Virus record (IMG/VR): IMGVR_UViG_3300032084_001105
Span: 1 to 22,451 of that record
Source: a virus
DNA: 22,451 nt
Reading direction: 5' to 3' (one strand)
The position numbers and the translations under genes were made by a program. Under the pieces are notes generated by a model. The model saw nothing but the letters and a program-made list of their open reading frames with translations. It did no database searches and was not told the origin of the DNA. This document shows positions 1 through 5,269 of this stretch, one piece after another. Position 1 is the first letter of the stretch; the number at the start of each line of letters is the position of its first letter.

Positions 1-660
1 GAAAAATTACCTTTCAGTGTCTTTAAAATAGGTAATAAAAAGCTACCGTTTTTAACTTTCTCAACCTTGCCGATTGTCAATTGTCCCGGTGCTTTGGAGT
101 GCTTAACTTATTGCTATTCTGTGAAAGCTTGGAGATACCCGGCTGCTTTTTTTGGGCAGGTGCAAAATACTTTAATTATGCAAGAAAGCTTTCATATTAT
201 ACGGAATGAGTTAAAAAGGATATTATCGACACCTAAATTTAAATATCAAAAAGATATTGATTTTAGATTATATGTTGACGGTGACTTTAAAAACATTACA
301 GATCTTCAAAATTGGTTAAACTTAATCAGAGAAAACCCAACTTTGAAAGCTTATGGATATTCTAAAAGCTTACATTTATTTACTCAACTAAATGACTTTA
401 GATTTGACTTTCCAAAGAACTATATTTTGAATTTATCCAACGGTGGTAAGTTTGAGATGTTAAAACCTGCTCTGGAAAAATTACACTTTGTCAGAGGTAA
501 ATTTACGGCCGTTAGAGGTACGATCTCTGAGATTAGAAAACAATTTAAAAAGAAGATCTTTATTTGTCCGGGCGAGTGTGGTTCATGTACCTCTATTGGT
601 CACGCCTGTGGTAACAATACCATATTTAAAAATATGGAGATAGTTATACCAATTCATTAG
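1..660 (+). CDS. GP88/DUF7227-like Cys-rich phage protein (5' partial)
   Basis: The frame is open from base 1, so the gene starts upstream of the window; a TTG at 67 is an internal codon, because the residues before it continue the same fold-like pattern (GNKKLPFLTFSTLPIVNCPG). Visible motifs are an N-terminal CPGxxxC...CYS cluster, a central RLYVDGDF segment, a YGYSKS segment, and a C-terminal CPGECGSC...HACG cluster. This layout resembles, from memory, the family first named from mycobacteriophage gene product 88 (GP88, DUF7227), whose members keep an N-terminal Cys cluster, a GDF-type motif and a YTKS-type motif. The function of that family is not established. The paired Cys clusters would suit metal or Fe-S binding, which is inference. 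The gene is followed by 76 non-coding bases. Family assignment is moderately sure; the coding status is very sure. Confidence 0.6.
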   Translation, partial: EKLPFSVFKIGNKKLPFLTFSTLPIVNCPGALECLTYCYSVKAWRYPAAFFGQVQNTLIMQESFHIIRNELKRILSTPKFKYQKDIDFRLYVDGDFKNITDLQNWLNLIRENPTLKAYGYSKSLHLFTQLNDFRFDFPKNYILNLSNGGKFEMLKPALEKLHFVRGKFTAVRGTISEIRKQFKKKIFICPGECGSCTSIGHACGNNTIFKNMEIVIPIH

Positions 661-679
661 ATCTTATAAAAGATAGTTT

Positions 680-704
680 GCTAGTACCTATTATAAAAAC
701 TAGC
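680..704. repeat. Inverted repeat GCTAGT/ACTAGC upstream of the small-gene cassette
   Basis: GCTAGT at 680-685 and ACTAGC at 699-704 form a perfect 6-bp inverted repeat around a 13-base A+T-rich centre containing TATTATAAA. It lies in the 76-base gap between the first two genes. There is no T-run, so a terminator is unlikely. An operator around a -10-like element is possible, but I see no good -35 hexamer. A second small repeat, ATCTT/AAGAT at 661-674, lies just before it. Confidence 0.3.
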
Positions 705-736
705 GAAACATTAATAAAAAAAAGGAATGTAATAAA

Positions 737-976
737 ATGGAATCAATAACAAATAAATATCTAAAGAGTTTATTTAATTCAATAGGTAGTGATTTAAAGC
801 TATTAATTAAAAAAGCTGAAAATAGACCTTATACCACTCAAAATAATTACGGGGCCTATATGGATCTATTAACTATGTTAAAACCTCAACTAGGTCTAGA
901 TAACGCCGTAAAATTATTAATTTTGGCAGGGGGTAATAAGTCAGGAATAAAACAAGCTAAACAAATATTAAAATAA
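737..976 (+). CDS. Hypothetical protein, 79 aa
   Basis: First complete gene of the small-gene cassette. ATG at 737 follows an AAGGA site at a workable distance (about 9-11 bases). The product is probably helical and slightly basic, with no cysteines, no signal peptide and no membrane segment. The C-terminal half ends in a Gly-Gly-Asn-Lys turn and a Lys-rich helix. I do not recognise the family. Only 12 bases separate it from the next gene, so the two are probably co-transcribed. Confidence 0.75.
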   Translation: MESITNKYLKSLFNSIGSDLKLLIKKAENRPYTTQNNYGAYMDLLTMLKPQLGLDNAVKLLILAGGNKSGIKQAKQILK

Positions 977-988
977 AGGGAATAGGTA

Positions 989-1189
989 ATGAAAAATCAC
1001 TTAGCTAATGAAAACAAATACGGTTATATCGAAATTAAAGAAGGAAATAAAATTGTTAAATTATTGCAATATGAATCGGATATAAAATGGTTTTATGAGC
1101 AATTAAATAAAGATGAATTTTATATGATAAACAATGGTTTTGAAATAAATATTACTAATAATGAATTGCTAGAAATTTTAGATAATTAA
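989..1189 (+). CDS. Hypothetical protein, 66 aa
   Basis: Starts 12 bases after the previous stop, with an AGGGAATAGGTA leader before the ATG. The product is acidic to neutral, beta-rich at the N-terminus (GYIEIKEGNKIVKLLQYE) and Asn-rich towards the C-terminus. It has no cysteines and no membrane segment. I do not recognise the family. Its AGGTA-ATGAAA start context resembles those of the genes at 1214 and 2096. Confidence 0.7.
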   Translation: MKNHLANENKYGYIEIKEGNKIVKLLQYESDIKWFYEQLNKDEFYMINNGFEINITNNELLEILDN

Positions 1190-1202
1190 TAAAACAAAAT
1201 AG

Positions 1203-1219
1203 GTAGGTAAATAATGAAA
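1203..1219 (+). repeat. 17-bp repeated start-codon context, copy 1
   Basis: GTAGGTAAATAATGAAA spans the ribosome binding site and start codon of the gene at 1214. An identical 17-bp copy spans the start of the gene at 2096 (2085-2101). Both lead into zinc-ribbon microproteins, so this may be a shared translation-initiation cassette or a trace of duplication. Confidence 0.6.
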
Positions 1220-1369
1220 CAAAAAGTATTAATTGAAAGTAATATATATTACTTAATTGCTTGTAAATGTAATTGTGGGATTGAGATGTTGAACGAGGAT
1301 GAATTATTTATATATAAACAGAAGTGCGAAGATTGTTATTATAAAAAGGAAAAGTGCAATGAGAAATAA
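1214..1369 (+). CDS. Zinc-ribbon-like microprotein, 51 aa
   Basis: A 51-codon frame starting at ATG 1214 in the repeated AGGTAAATAATG context. Residues 18-22 are CKCNC, followed by CxxC at 38-41 and a further Cys at 48, a plausible small zinc-binding knuckle. It fills a gap that would otherwise be empty between the genes at 989 and 1359, and overlaps the next start by 11 bases. It is short and has no recognised family, but cysteine spacing, ribosome site and tight packing support it. The role is unknown; zinc-ribbon microproteins of this kind recur across the cassette. Confidence 0.6.
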   Translation: MKQKVLIESNIYYLIACKCNCGIEMLNEDELFIYKQKCEDCYYKKEKCNEK

Positions 1370-1508
1370 ATTACCTAATTTTGAACTAGATATAAAGTTC
1401 CTGTTGTTGCGTGAGCAGATGAATGACAAGACTATGAACGAGAAACAAAAAGCAGTATTAAAAAAACATCATAAAAAAATGGAACAAATCAGTAAAACGG
1501 AAGTATAA
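1359..1508 (+). CDS. Hypothetical basic protein, 49 aa
   Basis: Start chosen at ATG 1359 because an AAGGA-type site (AAAAAGGAAAAG) lies just upstream. A longer frame from 1299 would run through the coding region of the preceding zinc-ribbon gene and has no ribosome site. The product is strongly basic and helical, with a Lys/His-rich C-terminal half (KKHHKKMEQ). No family is recognised. The last codons and the stop (GTA TAA) are part of a promoter-like sequence at 1479-1510 that faces the next gene. Confidence 0.6.
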   Translation: MRNKLPNFELDIKFLLLREQMNDKTMNEKQKAVLKKHHKKMEQISKTEV

Positions 1509-1510
1509 TA
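1479..1510 (+). promoter_or_regulatory. Promoter-like element, family copy 1
   Basis: TGGAAC begins at 1480 and GTATAATA at 1503, a 23-base start-to-start distance shared with three other sites in the window. The -10-like TATAAT overlaps the stop codon of the gene ending at 1508. The downstream ATG (1538) is 28 bases after the TATAAT. Bases between the boxes are A-rich (CAAATCAGTAAAACGG). Confidence 0.6.
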
Positions 1511-1537
1511 AGTAAGAAAATAAAACGGAGTGTTAAA

Positions 1538-1750
1538 ATGAATAAAGAACAAACTCTTAAAAAAAAACAAAAACAATTATTAAGTAGTTGTGATATATGC
1601 AAAAAAAATGGATCATTTAATGCTAGTGATTTTGAAAAAAACGGATTATATGGTTTCATAGGATTTTCTAGGGATCAATTAAACGAACTTGAACTAAGTC
1701 ATTTAAATGAAGATTCTATAAGATGCGAACAATGTTTAATGATAAAATAA
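1538..1750 (+). CDS. Zinc-ribbon-like protein, 70 aa
   Basis: ATG 1538 follows CGGAGTGTTAAA and lies just downstream of promoter-like copy 1. CxxC pairs at residues 18-21 (CDIC) and 63-66 (CEQC) bracket a 41-residue middle part with a YGFIGFSRDQL segment, so a single zinc site formed by the two ends is likely. The N-terminus is Lys-rich. No specific family or enzymatic motif is recognised. The next gene follows after 14 bases with its own AAAGGAG site. Confidence 0.7.
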   Translation: MNKEQTLKKKQKQLLSSCDICKKNGSFNASDFEKNGLYGFIGFSRDQLNELELSHLNEDSIRCEQCLMIK

Positions 1751-1764
1751 AAAGGAGTGTAAAA

Positions 1765-1986
1765 ATGGTATCAGATAAAGATATATATAAATTACTAGGT
1801 AAAAGAAAAATAAAATCTATCTTACGTAGGTGGGTAGTTGATCAGGTTAATGTTAGTTTAGAAATGAAAAATTCTCATATTTCTTTTGATTCAACTATTG
1901 ACGGTTACGGATTGCCTAAAAATTATGATGAAGATCATGATTATTTAGTAGATGAATTATTTGAATTTGTAGGTAATAAAATATAG
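1765..1986 (+). CDS. Hypothetical protein, 73 aa
   Basis: Start chosen at ATG 1765, preceded by AAAAAGGAGTGTAAAA. A longer frame from 1723 would overlap the upstream gene and lacks a ribosome site. The product has a basic N-terminal half (KRKIKSILRRW) and an acidic C-terminal half (DEDHDYLVDELFEF). There are no cysteines and no membrane segment, and I do not recognise it. Its stop at 1986 is directly followed by the structured element at 1997-2068. Confidence 0.65.
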   Translation: MVSDKDIYKLLGKRKIKSILRRWVVDQVNVSLEMKNSHISFDSTIDGYGLPKNYDEDHDYLVDELFEFVGNKI

Positions 1987-1996
1987 AATTAGTTGA

Positions 1997-2068
1997 AGGT
2001 GGGGACATTAGAAAGACTAACGAACTAACTAAGTTTGGTAATATTATTAACTTTCGACCTCCTCACCT
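1997..2068 (+). ncRNA. Candidate structured RNA element with SD-like arm paired to an anti-SD-like arm
   Basis: AGGTGGGGA (1997-2005) can pair with TCCTCACCT (2060-2068): nine pairs, one of them G-U. Inside it, GAAAG (2011-2015) pairs with CTTTC (2051-2055). The right arm sits in ACCTCCTCACCT, which resembles the anti-SD end of 16S rRNA, and the left arm resembles a Shine-Dalgarno site. The RNA could therefore hide a ribosome site in cis. It occupies most of the 109-base gap between the genes at 1765 and 2096. A similar layout occurs at 6232-6318. Structure is read by eye only. Confidence 0.4.
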
Positions 2069-2096
2069 GAAGCTATATAAAAAAGTAGGTAAATAA
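2007..2096 (+). CDS. Possible 29-aa microprotein with non-canonical ATT start
   Basis: The only long open frame in this gap runs from 1980 and ends at TAA 2094-2096, overlapping the next start as TAATG. It contains no ATG, GTG or TTG start. An ATT at 2007 lies a few bases after AAGGTGGGG. The peptide looks protein-like (a TNELTKFGN stretch, then NFRPPHLKLYKK). ATT starts are known but rare, as in infC. The frame could be chance or a side effect of a conserved RNA structure; I rate it as a candidate only. Confidence 0.22.
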   Translation: MRKTNELTKFGNIINFRPPHLKLYKKVGK

Positions 2097-2101
2097 TGAA
2101 A
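2085..2101 (+). repeat. 17-bp repeated start-codon context, copy 2
   Basis: Identical to 1203-1219 (GTAGGTAAATAATGAAA), spanning the ribosome site and ATG of the gene at 2096. Confidence 0.6.
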
Positions 2102-2314
2102 TGGGTAATTGAACAACTAAATAAAGGTTATGTAAATAACGAAGCTAAGGGACGGAGTCAGCATACCAAACAAACTAGACATTTAAAGTACTGTAAACAG
2201 TGTAAATTAGTCTTTCAAAAAGATACGATGTATAAAGTACAACTATATTATGAACATATGCCAACGTACAAACTGCCTAGGGAAACGTGTAAAAAATGCA
2301 AGGGGAAAAAATGA
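2096..2314 (+). CDS. Zinc-ribbon-like basic protein, 72 aa
   Basis: ATG 2096 lies in the 17-bp repeated start context. The protein is basic, with CxxC pairs at residues 33-36 (CKQC) and 65-68 (CKKC), consistent with one zinc ribbon, and a His/Lys/Arg-rich N-terminal third that could contact nucleic acid (inference). It ends at TGA 2312-2314, overlapping the next ATG as ATGA, so translation is probably coupled. No specific family is recognised. Confidence 0.7.
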   Translation: MKWVIEQLNKGYVNNEAKGRSQHTKQTRHLKYCKQCKLVFQKDTMYKVQLYYEHMPTYKLPRETCKKCKGKK

Positions 2315-2502
2315 TATTATTTTTATTATCTCAGTTAGGAAACAAGATACAGAGTATCTACTCATTAACAGAAGGTGTAAACGAGGATATGAGTAAAAAA
2401 GAATTGATCAGTATTATTAACGATATTTCAGGAGACGTAGAAAATCTCAGGGAGGATCTAGCATATATTATGCGAAAGAAGAAGTATTTTAGAAGTGTCT
2501 AA
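2311..2502 (+). CDS. Hypothetical helical protein, 63 aa
   Basis: Start chosen at ATG 2311: it forms an ATGA overlap with the previous stop and follows AAGGGGAAAAA. An upstream in-frame ATG at 2296 has no comparable site. The product has a short hydrophobic N-terminal stretch (MILFLLSQL), then amphipathic acidic helices ending in a basic tail (RKKKYF). It may be soluble and helical or weakly membrane-associated. I do not recognise the family. It overlaps the next gene by 8 bases. Confidence 0.65.
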   Translation: MILFLLSQLGNKIQSIYSLTEGVNEDMSKKELISIINDISGDVENLREDLAYIMRKKKYFRSV

Positions 2503-2854
2503 TTTAAAAATAGCTAAAGAGATCATAAGTCAATATGGCTTAGAAAGTAAAGTAACTTACACAAATAAATGTAACTTAGGCAGGTATGTACCTGAAACAG
2601 ATACTATTTACATTTCTAGAAATTATACTAGTTTTGATGAATTATTAATGACAATAGTACACGAAATAAAACACGCATTAGACTGCTTAAAACTAGGAAG
2701 GCGTAAGTACATTAAGAAATACAATCAGGCGAGTAATTTGGCTATAAATCAAGGCTTAGACCCCTATGTTTATAACAAGTGGGAGATCAAGGCAGAGAGG
2801 TACGCAGAAAATAATTATAAAAAGTGGGAACATTTAATAAAACAGAGTGTATAA
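2495..2854 (+). CDS. Small HExxH zinc metallopeptidase (ImmA/IrrE-like), 119 aa
   Basis: The protein carries HEIKH at residues 56-60 in the context TIVHEIKHALD, and a downstream helix WEIKAERYAE with Glu97 as a likely third zinc ligand. This is the HExxH...E arrangement of gluzincins such as ImmA/IrrE-type proteases. ImmA/IrrE proteins cleave phage or stress repressors, but members also occur as stand-alone phage genes of unknown target. The protein is near-minimal and has no fused helix-turn-helix domain. GTG 2495 is the only early start and overlaps the previous stop; its ribosome site is weak (AAGAAG). The 3' end carries promoter-like copy 2. SprT-like or other small metalloproteases are alternatives. 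The protease fold is fairly sure; the target is unknown. Confidence 0.7.
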   Translation: MSNLKIAKEIISQYGLESKVTYTNKCNLGRYVPETDTIYISRNYTSFDELLMTIVHEIKHALDCLKLGRRKYIKKYNQASNLAINQGLDPYVYNKWEIKAERYAENNYKKWEHLIKQSV

Positions 2855-2856
2855 CA
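2825..2856 (+). promoter_or_regulatory. Promoter-like element, family copy 2
   Basis: GGGAAC starts at 2826 and GTATAACA at 2849, again 23 bases apart. The -10-like TATAAC includes the TAA stop of the metallopeptidase gene. The next start chosen (ATG 2883) is 27 bases after it. This is the weakest of the four copies, with G for T at the first -35 base and C for T in the -10. Confidence 0.5.
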
Positions 2857-2882
2857 ATAAACAAAACGAATGGAGTGAAGTA

Positions 2883-3158
2883 ATGAATATATTATATAAA
2901 ATGGTTGATCCTGATAACATCTTTGGATTTAACTACATACTAGAAAATAAAGATTATTACATAGATATATCTTGTGAGAATTATGAGAATAGTGACTGGA
3001 TAAGGAATATTTACGTCAATGAAAAAACGCATCCTGAGGATGATGATATGATAGAAAGACAGATTGTACTTGGTGAAAGTTATGAAGTTGTTATGGTAAC
3101 GAATAAAGATATAAAACTAATAAAAAACTGTAGGATTTCTTATTATAGTGAAAATTAA
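2883..3158 (+). CDS. Hypothetical acidic protein, 91 aa
   Basis: Start chosen at ATG 2883 because TGGAG lies 8 bases upstream and promoter-like copy 2 would place the transcript start after the alternative GTG at 2847. The product is acidic, beta-rich and aromatic (IFGFNYILENKDYYIDI; DWIRNIYVN), with two cysteines and no CxxC pair. No family is recognised. It is followed by promoter-like copy 3 in a 66-base gap. Confidence 0.65.
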   Translation: MNILYKMVDPDNIFGFNYILENKDYYIDISCENYENSDWIRNIYVNEKTHPEDDDMIERQIVLGESYEVVMVTNKDIKLIKNCRISYYSEN

Positions 3159-3159
3159 T

Positions 3160-3191
3160 TTGGAACTTTTTAAAAAGCTATGCGTATAATA
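3160..3191 (+). promoter_or_regulatory. Promoter-like element, family copy 3
   Basis: TTGGAAC at 3160-3166, then TTTTTAAAAAG, then TGCGTATAATA at 3181-3191. It is almost the same as copy 4 (5753-5784), sharing TTGGAAC, TTAAAAAG and TGCGTATAATA at identical spacing. It lies in a true intergenic gap and rules out an ATG at 3180 as start, since transcription would begin near 3197. Confidence 0.7.
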
Positions 3192-3224
3192 AGAAACGAA
3201 GCGAATAAAAAAAGGAGTAGTGAA

Positions 3225-3587
3225 GTGAATAATAAAAGAGTGGCATATGAATGGAGTGTATTAAGCTATGTTGGAGGTATTGAAAATAGTTATGATGCTG
3301 ATCCTGTATTTAGTGATGATTTAAAAAGCCTTGGCTTAGAGACCCTAAATAGATTTGTAAAATCTAAGACATTTACAGGAGCAAAGTTAATTAGCAAAGA
3401 TTCAGATAATAACAATGATGTATATGGAGATTTAGAAATTAAGATCTGGAAGTTTATAAATGATGAATGGGATTTTGATTATGCTAGGGTAGATGACAAT
3501 GGGACAATACAAAAATCTACTTGGTATAATTGGAAAGTCCCTAATAAGTATCAAGTTGAGTTAAACCAATGTATAAAAAGGAGTTGA
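3225..3587 (+). CDS. Hypothetical protein, 120 aa
   Basis: Start chosen at GTG 3225, preceded by AAAAAGGAGTAGTGAA and placed 34 bases after promoter-like copy 3. An in-frame ATG at 3180 lies inside that promoter, ahead of the predicted transcript start. The product is acidic, with aromatic beta-type segments (DLEIKIWKFINDEWDFDY and STWYNWKVPNKYQ) that suggest a small beta-rich domain. There are no zinc motifs and no membrane segment. I do not recognise the family. The next gene follows after three bases with its own AAAAGGAG site. Confidence 0.7.
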   Translation: MNNKRVAYEWSVLSYVGGIENSYDADPVFSDDLKSLGLETLNRFVKSKTFTGAKLISKDSDNNNDVYGDLEIKIWKFINDEWDFDYARVDDNGTIQKSTWYNWKVPNKYQVELNQCIKRS

Positions 3588-3590
3588 GCA

Positions 3591-3818
3591 ATGACAACAG
3601 ATAGAGATATGATGTTAGATGAACTAGCAGATGACGTGTTCCCTGATCTAATTGATTTGATATATGATAGGAATTTCTACGATGAATACATAAAGAAAGC
3701 TATTGAGGAGGAGATGATCCACGCATACGATATTACTTACAGAGATGCGAAAGATCTTTCCTATTCTTTTAGACATAAGTTAATGAGTATAATAAGTAAG
3801 GGGGTGAAAGATGTTTAG
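3591..3818 (+). CDS. Hypothetical acidic helical protein, 75 aa
   Basis: ATG 3591 follows AAAAAGGAGTTGAGCA. The product is strongly acidic in its first half (LDELADDVFPDLIDLIYD) and helical throughout, with no cysteine and no membrane segment. A small acidic phage protein could act as a decoy or inhibitor, but no motif shows this. It overlaps the next start by 8 bases. Confidence 0.7.
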   Translation: MTTDRDMMLDELADDVFPDLIDLIYDRNFYDEYIKKAIEEEMIHAYDITYRDAKDLSYSFRHKLMSIISKGVKDV

Positions 3819-4056
3819 TCCTTGTTGTCAGTCAGTTGCCTATGATGATTACATTACAGAAGATGGTTGGGGTAGGTGTCTAGAATGTATGGAGCCTGTT
3901 GAGTATCCTATAGAGCATACTCACCAAGAGTATTGGGATTGTGAGTGTGAACAGAACTACATTCACAGTAAATATCACAAGACTTCCTGTGATATATGCG
4001 ACACCAATATGGAAGATCAACCAGATTCAATGAGAAGTGAGGTTGCTAAATGTTAA
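3811..4056 (+). CDS. Double zinc-ribbon-like protein, 81 aa
   Basis: ATG 3811 follows AAGGGGGTGAAAG. The protein is Cys/His-rich: CC at residues 5-6 with CxxC at 23-26 would make one knuckle, and CxC at 44-46 with CxxC at 60-63 a second; His52 and His56 lie between. Overall it is acidic. It looks like two tandem zinc ribbons or a small treble-clef-like domain. No specific family is recognised. It overlaps the next membrane microprotein gene. Confidence 0.7.
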   Translation: MFSPCCQSVAYDDYITEDGWGRCLECMEPVEYPIEHTHQEYWDCECEQNYIHSKYHKTSCDICDTNMEDQPDSMRSEVAKC

Positions 4057-4124
4057 GTGCAATATTATTTTTTGTTGTAGGTATTATGATTTTAGTTTAC
4101 TATAAAGCAAAGGAGACAAGATGA
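4050..4124 (+). CDS. Single-pass membrane microprotein, 24 aa
   Basis: ATG 4050 overlaps the previous stop and has GTGAGG 7 bases upstream. After MLSAIL the peptide is one unbroken hydrophobic segment (FFVVGIMILVYY) followed by the basic tail KAKETR, as in single-pass proteins with a cytoplasmic C-terminus. It ends in an ATGA overlap with the next gene. It is very short, but the gap of 64 bases, ribosome site, both overlaps and the clear membrane pattern support it. Confidence 0.6.
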   Translation: MLSAILFFVVGIMILVYYKAKETR

Positions 4125-4477
4125 AGTCTGAAAAATATAAAGAGTTTAGAGAAGCATTTATTAAGAGAACATTTGACTTAAGTGATGCAAAAAGAATTGA
4201 ATATACAGAAGGGAATCAGGACATAGATGTTCATACTAATTTTAAAAGAATTGGAAACGAGTTAGGTCTTAGTCCTGTTAAGGTGTTAGCCGTCTATCTG
4301 GTAAAACATATCAAGTCTTTACTCACCTTTTTTAAGTTAGGTAGAACCTTTAGCAATGAAACTTTAGAGTCTAGGGTTTCTGATATTGTTAATTACCTGA
4401 TACTGCTTTTATCTTACCTACATCACGAAGAGGTAAAAGATCGTGACGATAGACCTGAGAAAAGATCACAAGGATAA
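4121..4477 (+). CDS. DUF1599-like protein, 118 aa
   Basis: ATG 4121 follows AAAGGAGACAAG. Helical protein with Asn40-Phe41 in a VHTNFKRIG context, KHIKSL at 62-67, and a SRVSDIVNYLILL segment at 84-96. This pattern matches my recollection of DUF1599, also called nucleotide modification associated domain 1, which is common in phages and has no proven reaction. The C-terminal tail is charged (KDRDDRPEKRSQG). It sits between membrane microprotein genes, which tells little about its role. A MazG-like all-alpha protein is an alternative. Confidence 0.55.
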   Translation: MKSEKYKEFREAFIKRTFDLSDAKRIEYTEGNQDIDVHTNFKRIGNELGLSPVKVLAVYLVKHIKSLLTFFKLGRTFSNETLESRVSDIVNYLILLLSYLHHEEVKDRDDRPEKRSQG

Positions 4478-4489
4478 GGAAACAAGGAA

Positions 4490-4618
4490 ATGATTATGTA
4501 TTATATTATAGAAGTTTTACAGACCCAAGCATTTGATACGATTATACAAACTATAATGTGGGCATCCTTATGGGTGTTTGTTATTATCAGGTTGGATAGA
4601 ATAGAAAAGAAGTTGTAG
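4490..4618 (+). CDS. Single-pass membrane microprotein, 42 aa
   Basis: ATG 4490 has AAGGA nine bases upstream. The start is supported by a near-copy of its leader (GAAACAAGGAAATGATTAT) at the gene at 4666. The peptide has an amphipathic N-terminal part, a hydrophobic segment near residues 18-34 (TIIQTIMWASLWVFVII) and a basic tail (RLDRIEKKL), giving one likely membrane helix with a cytoplasmic C-terminus. The function is unknown. Confidence 0.6.
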   Translation: MIMYYIIEVLQTQAFDTIIQTIMWASLWVFVIIRLDRIEKKL

Positions 4619-4665
4619 TGGGTCAGGTAAAGATTATAAAAGAAACCAAACAGGGGAAACAAGAA

Positions 4666-4818
4666 ATGATTATCGTAACTATTTCAGACTGGATTATAAA
4701 GTTTATTGCATTTGCATTTGGTATGTTGGAACTAGCATTTGCTATGTTTTTATTTGTGTTTAGTTTTACATTATTTTGCTTTATTATGTACACGATTGTG
4801 GATTACTTTACATCATGA
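4666..4818 (+). CDS. Hydrophobic membrane microprotein, 50 aa
   Basis: Start chosen at ATG 4666, preceded by AGGGGAAACAAGAA, which matches the leader of the gene at 4490. A GTG at 4618 overlapping the previous stop (TAGTG) would add a 16-residue polar extension, but the duplicated leader favours 4666. Nearly the whole product after residue 9 is hydrophobic and Phe-rich, probably one long or two short membrane helices. The stop overlaps the next ATG as ATGA. A holin or superinfection-exclusion role is conceivable, but no motif shows it. Confidence 0.6.
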   Translation: MIIVTISDWIIKFIAFAFGMLELAFAMFLFVFSFTLFCFIMYTIVDYFTS

Positions 4819-5000
4819 AATGTTGGCATTGCAATACAGAATTAATATGGGGTGGAGACTTTACTTATGAAGACTATGGTCTTGAGGACGAAGGTATCGT
4901 AAGTAACCTATCTTGCCCAAATGATTTATGCGAAGCCTATGTAGAAGTGTACTTAAAGCTTAAAGATGATGATGAAGAAGATAATAGCGAAGAGAATTGA
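4815..5000 (+). CDS. Zinc-ribbon protein with CWHC motif, 61 aa
   Basis: Start chosen at ATG 4815 (ATGA overlap); a longer frame from 4776 runs through the membrane gene. CWHC at residues 3-6 and Cys34/Cys39 form a likely zinc site. Between them is ELIWGGDFTYEDYGLEDEG, a stretch I recall from small proteins found widely in tailed phages. The C-terminus is a run of Asp/Glu. The family appears common, but its function is unknown to me. Confidence 0.7.
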   Translation: MKCWHCNTELIWGGDFTYEDYGLEDEGIVSNLSCPNDLCEAYVEVYLKLKDDDEEDNSEEN

Positions 5001-5199
5001 TTACGTTGAGTGCAAACACTGTAAAACAAATACAGACTGCTCTCTTATAGATATGGATCGATCTGTGTGTTACGACTGTATTGTACGAATGAGATTCCGT
5101 AGAGAAATAGAGAAAGAACAAGAGGAATATCCTACGATAAGTAAAAAGGATTTTATAGATCTGTTAATGATTTTACGAGAAGGTCAAGATCCTTGTTAA
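4966..5199 (+). CDS. Zinc-ribbon-like protein, 77 aa
   Basis: CxxC pairs at residues 16-19 (CKHC) and 35-38 (CYDC), with Cys25 between, form a zinc-ribbon-like core. After this comes a charged helix (RFRREIEKEQEEY) and a hydrophobic C-terminal helix (DFIDLLMILRE). The start is uncertain: three consecutive ATGs at 4966-4974 overlap the previous gene by up to 35 bases and lack a good ribosome site. The coding frame itself is well supported by the Cys pattern. Confidence 0.65.
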   Translation: MMMKKIIAKRIDYVECKHCKTNTDCSLIDMDRSVCYDCIVRMRFRREIEKEQEEYPTISKKDFIDLLMILREGQDPC

Positions 5200-5269
5200 T
5201 AATTTACTATGAATTCTAATACTATTTTTTTATATTTAAGGAATCGAAATTACATATTCAGGAGTGATT

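Noticed and set aside
1965-2000. Programmed -1 frameshift joining the 73-aa gene to the following open frame
   Set aside because: No proper slippery heptamer is seen before the TAG stop.
1987-2070. tRNA-like fold in the gap
   Set aside because: No T-arm stem next to the TTCGA-like loop, no anticodon arm of correct size and no CCA-type acceptor end.
3180-3224. Upstream ATG start (3180) for the gene at 3225
   Set aside because: It lies inside the TGCGTATAATA promoter box, before the expected transcript start, and has no ribosome site.
3787-3794. GTATAATA as a -10 box
   Set aside because: No GGAAC at the expected distance; it encodes Ser-Ile-Ile in a sound frame and the next start is only 17 bases away.
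4726-4755. TTGGAAC at 4726 as a fifth promoter copy
   Set aside because: No GTATAA-like box at the shared spacing; it is within a membrane-protein coding region.
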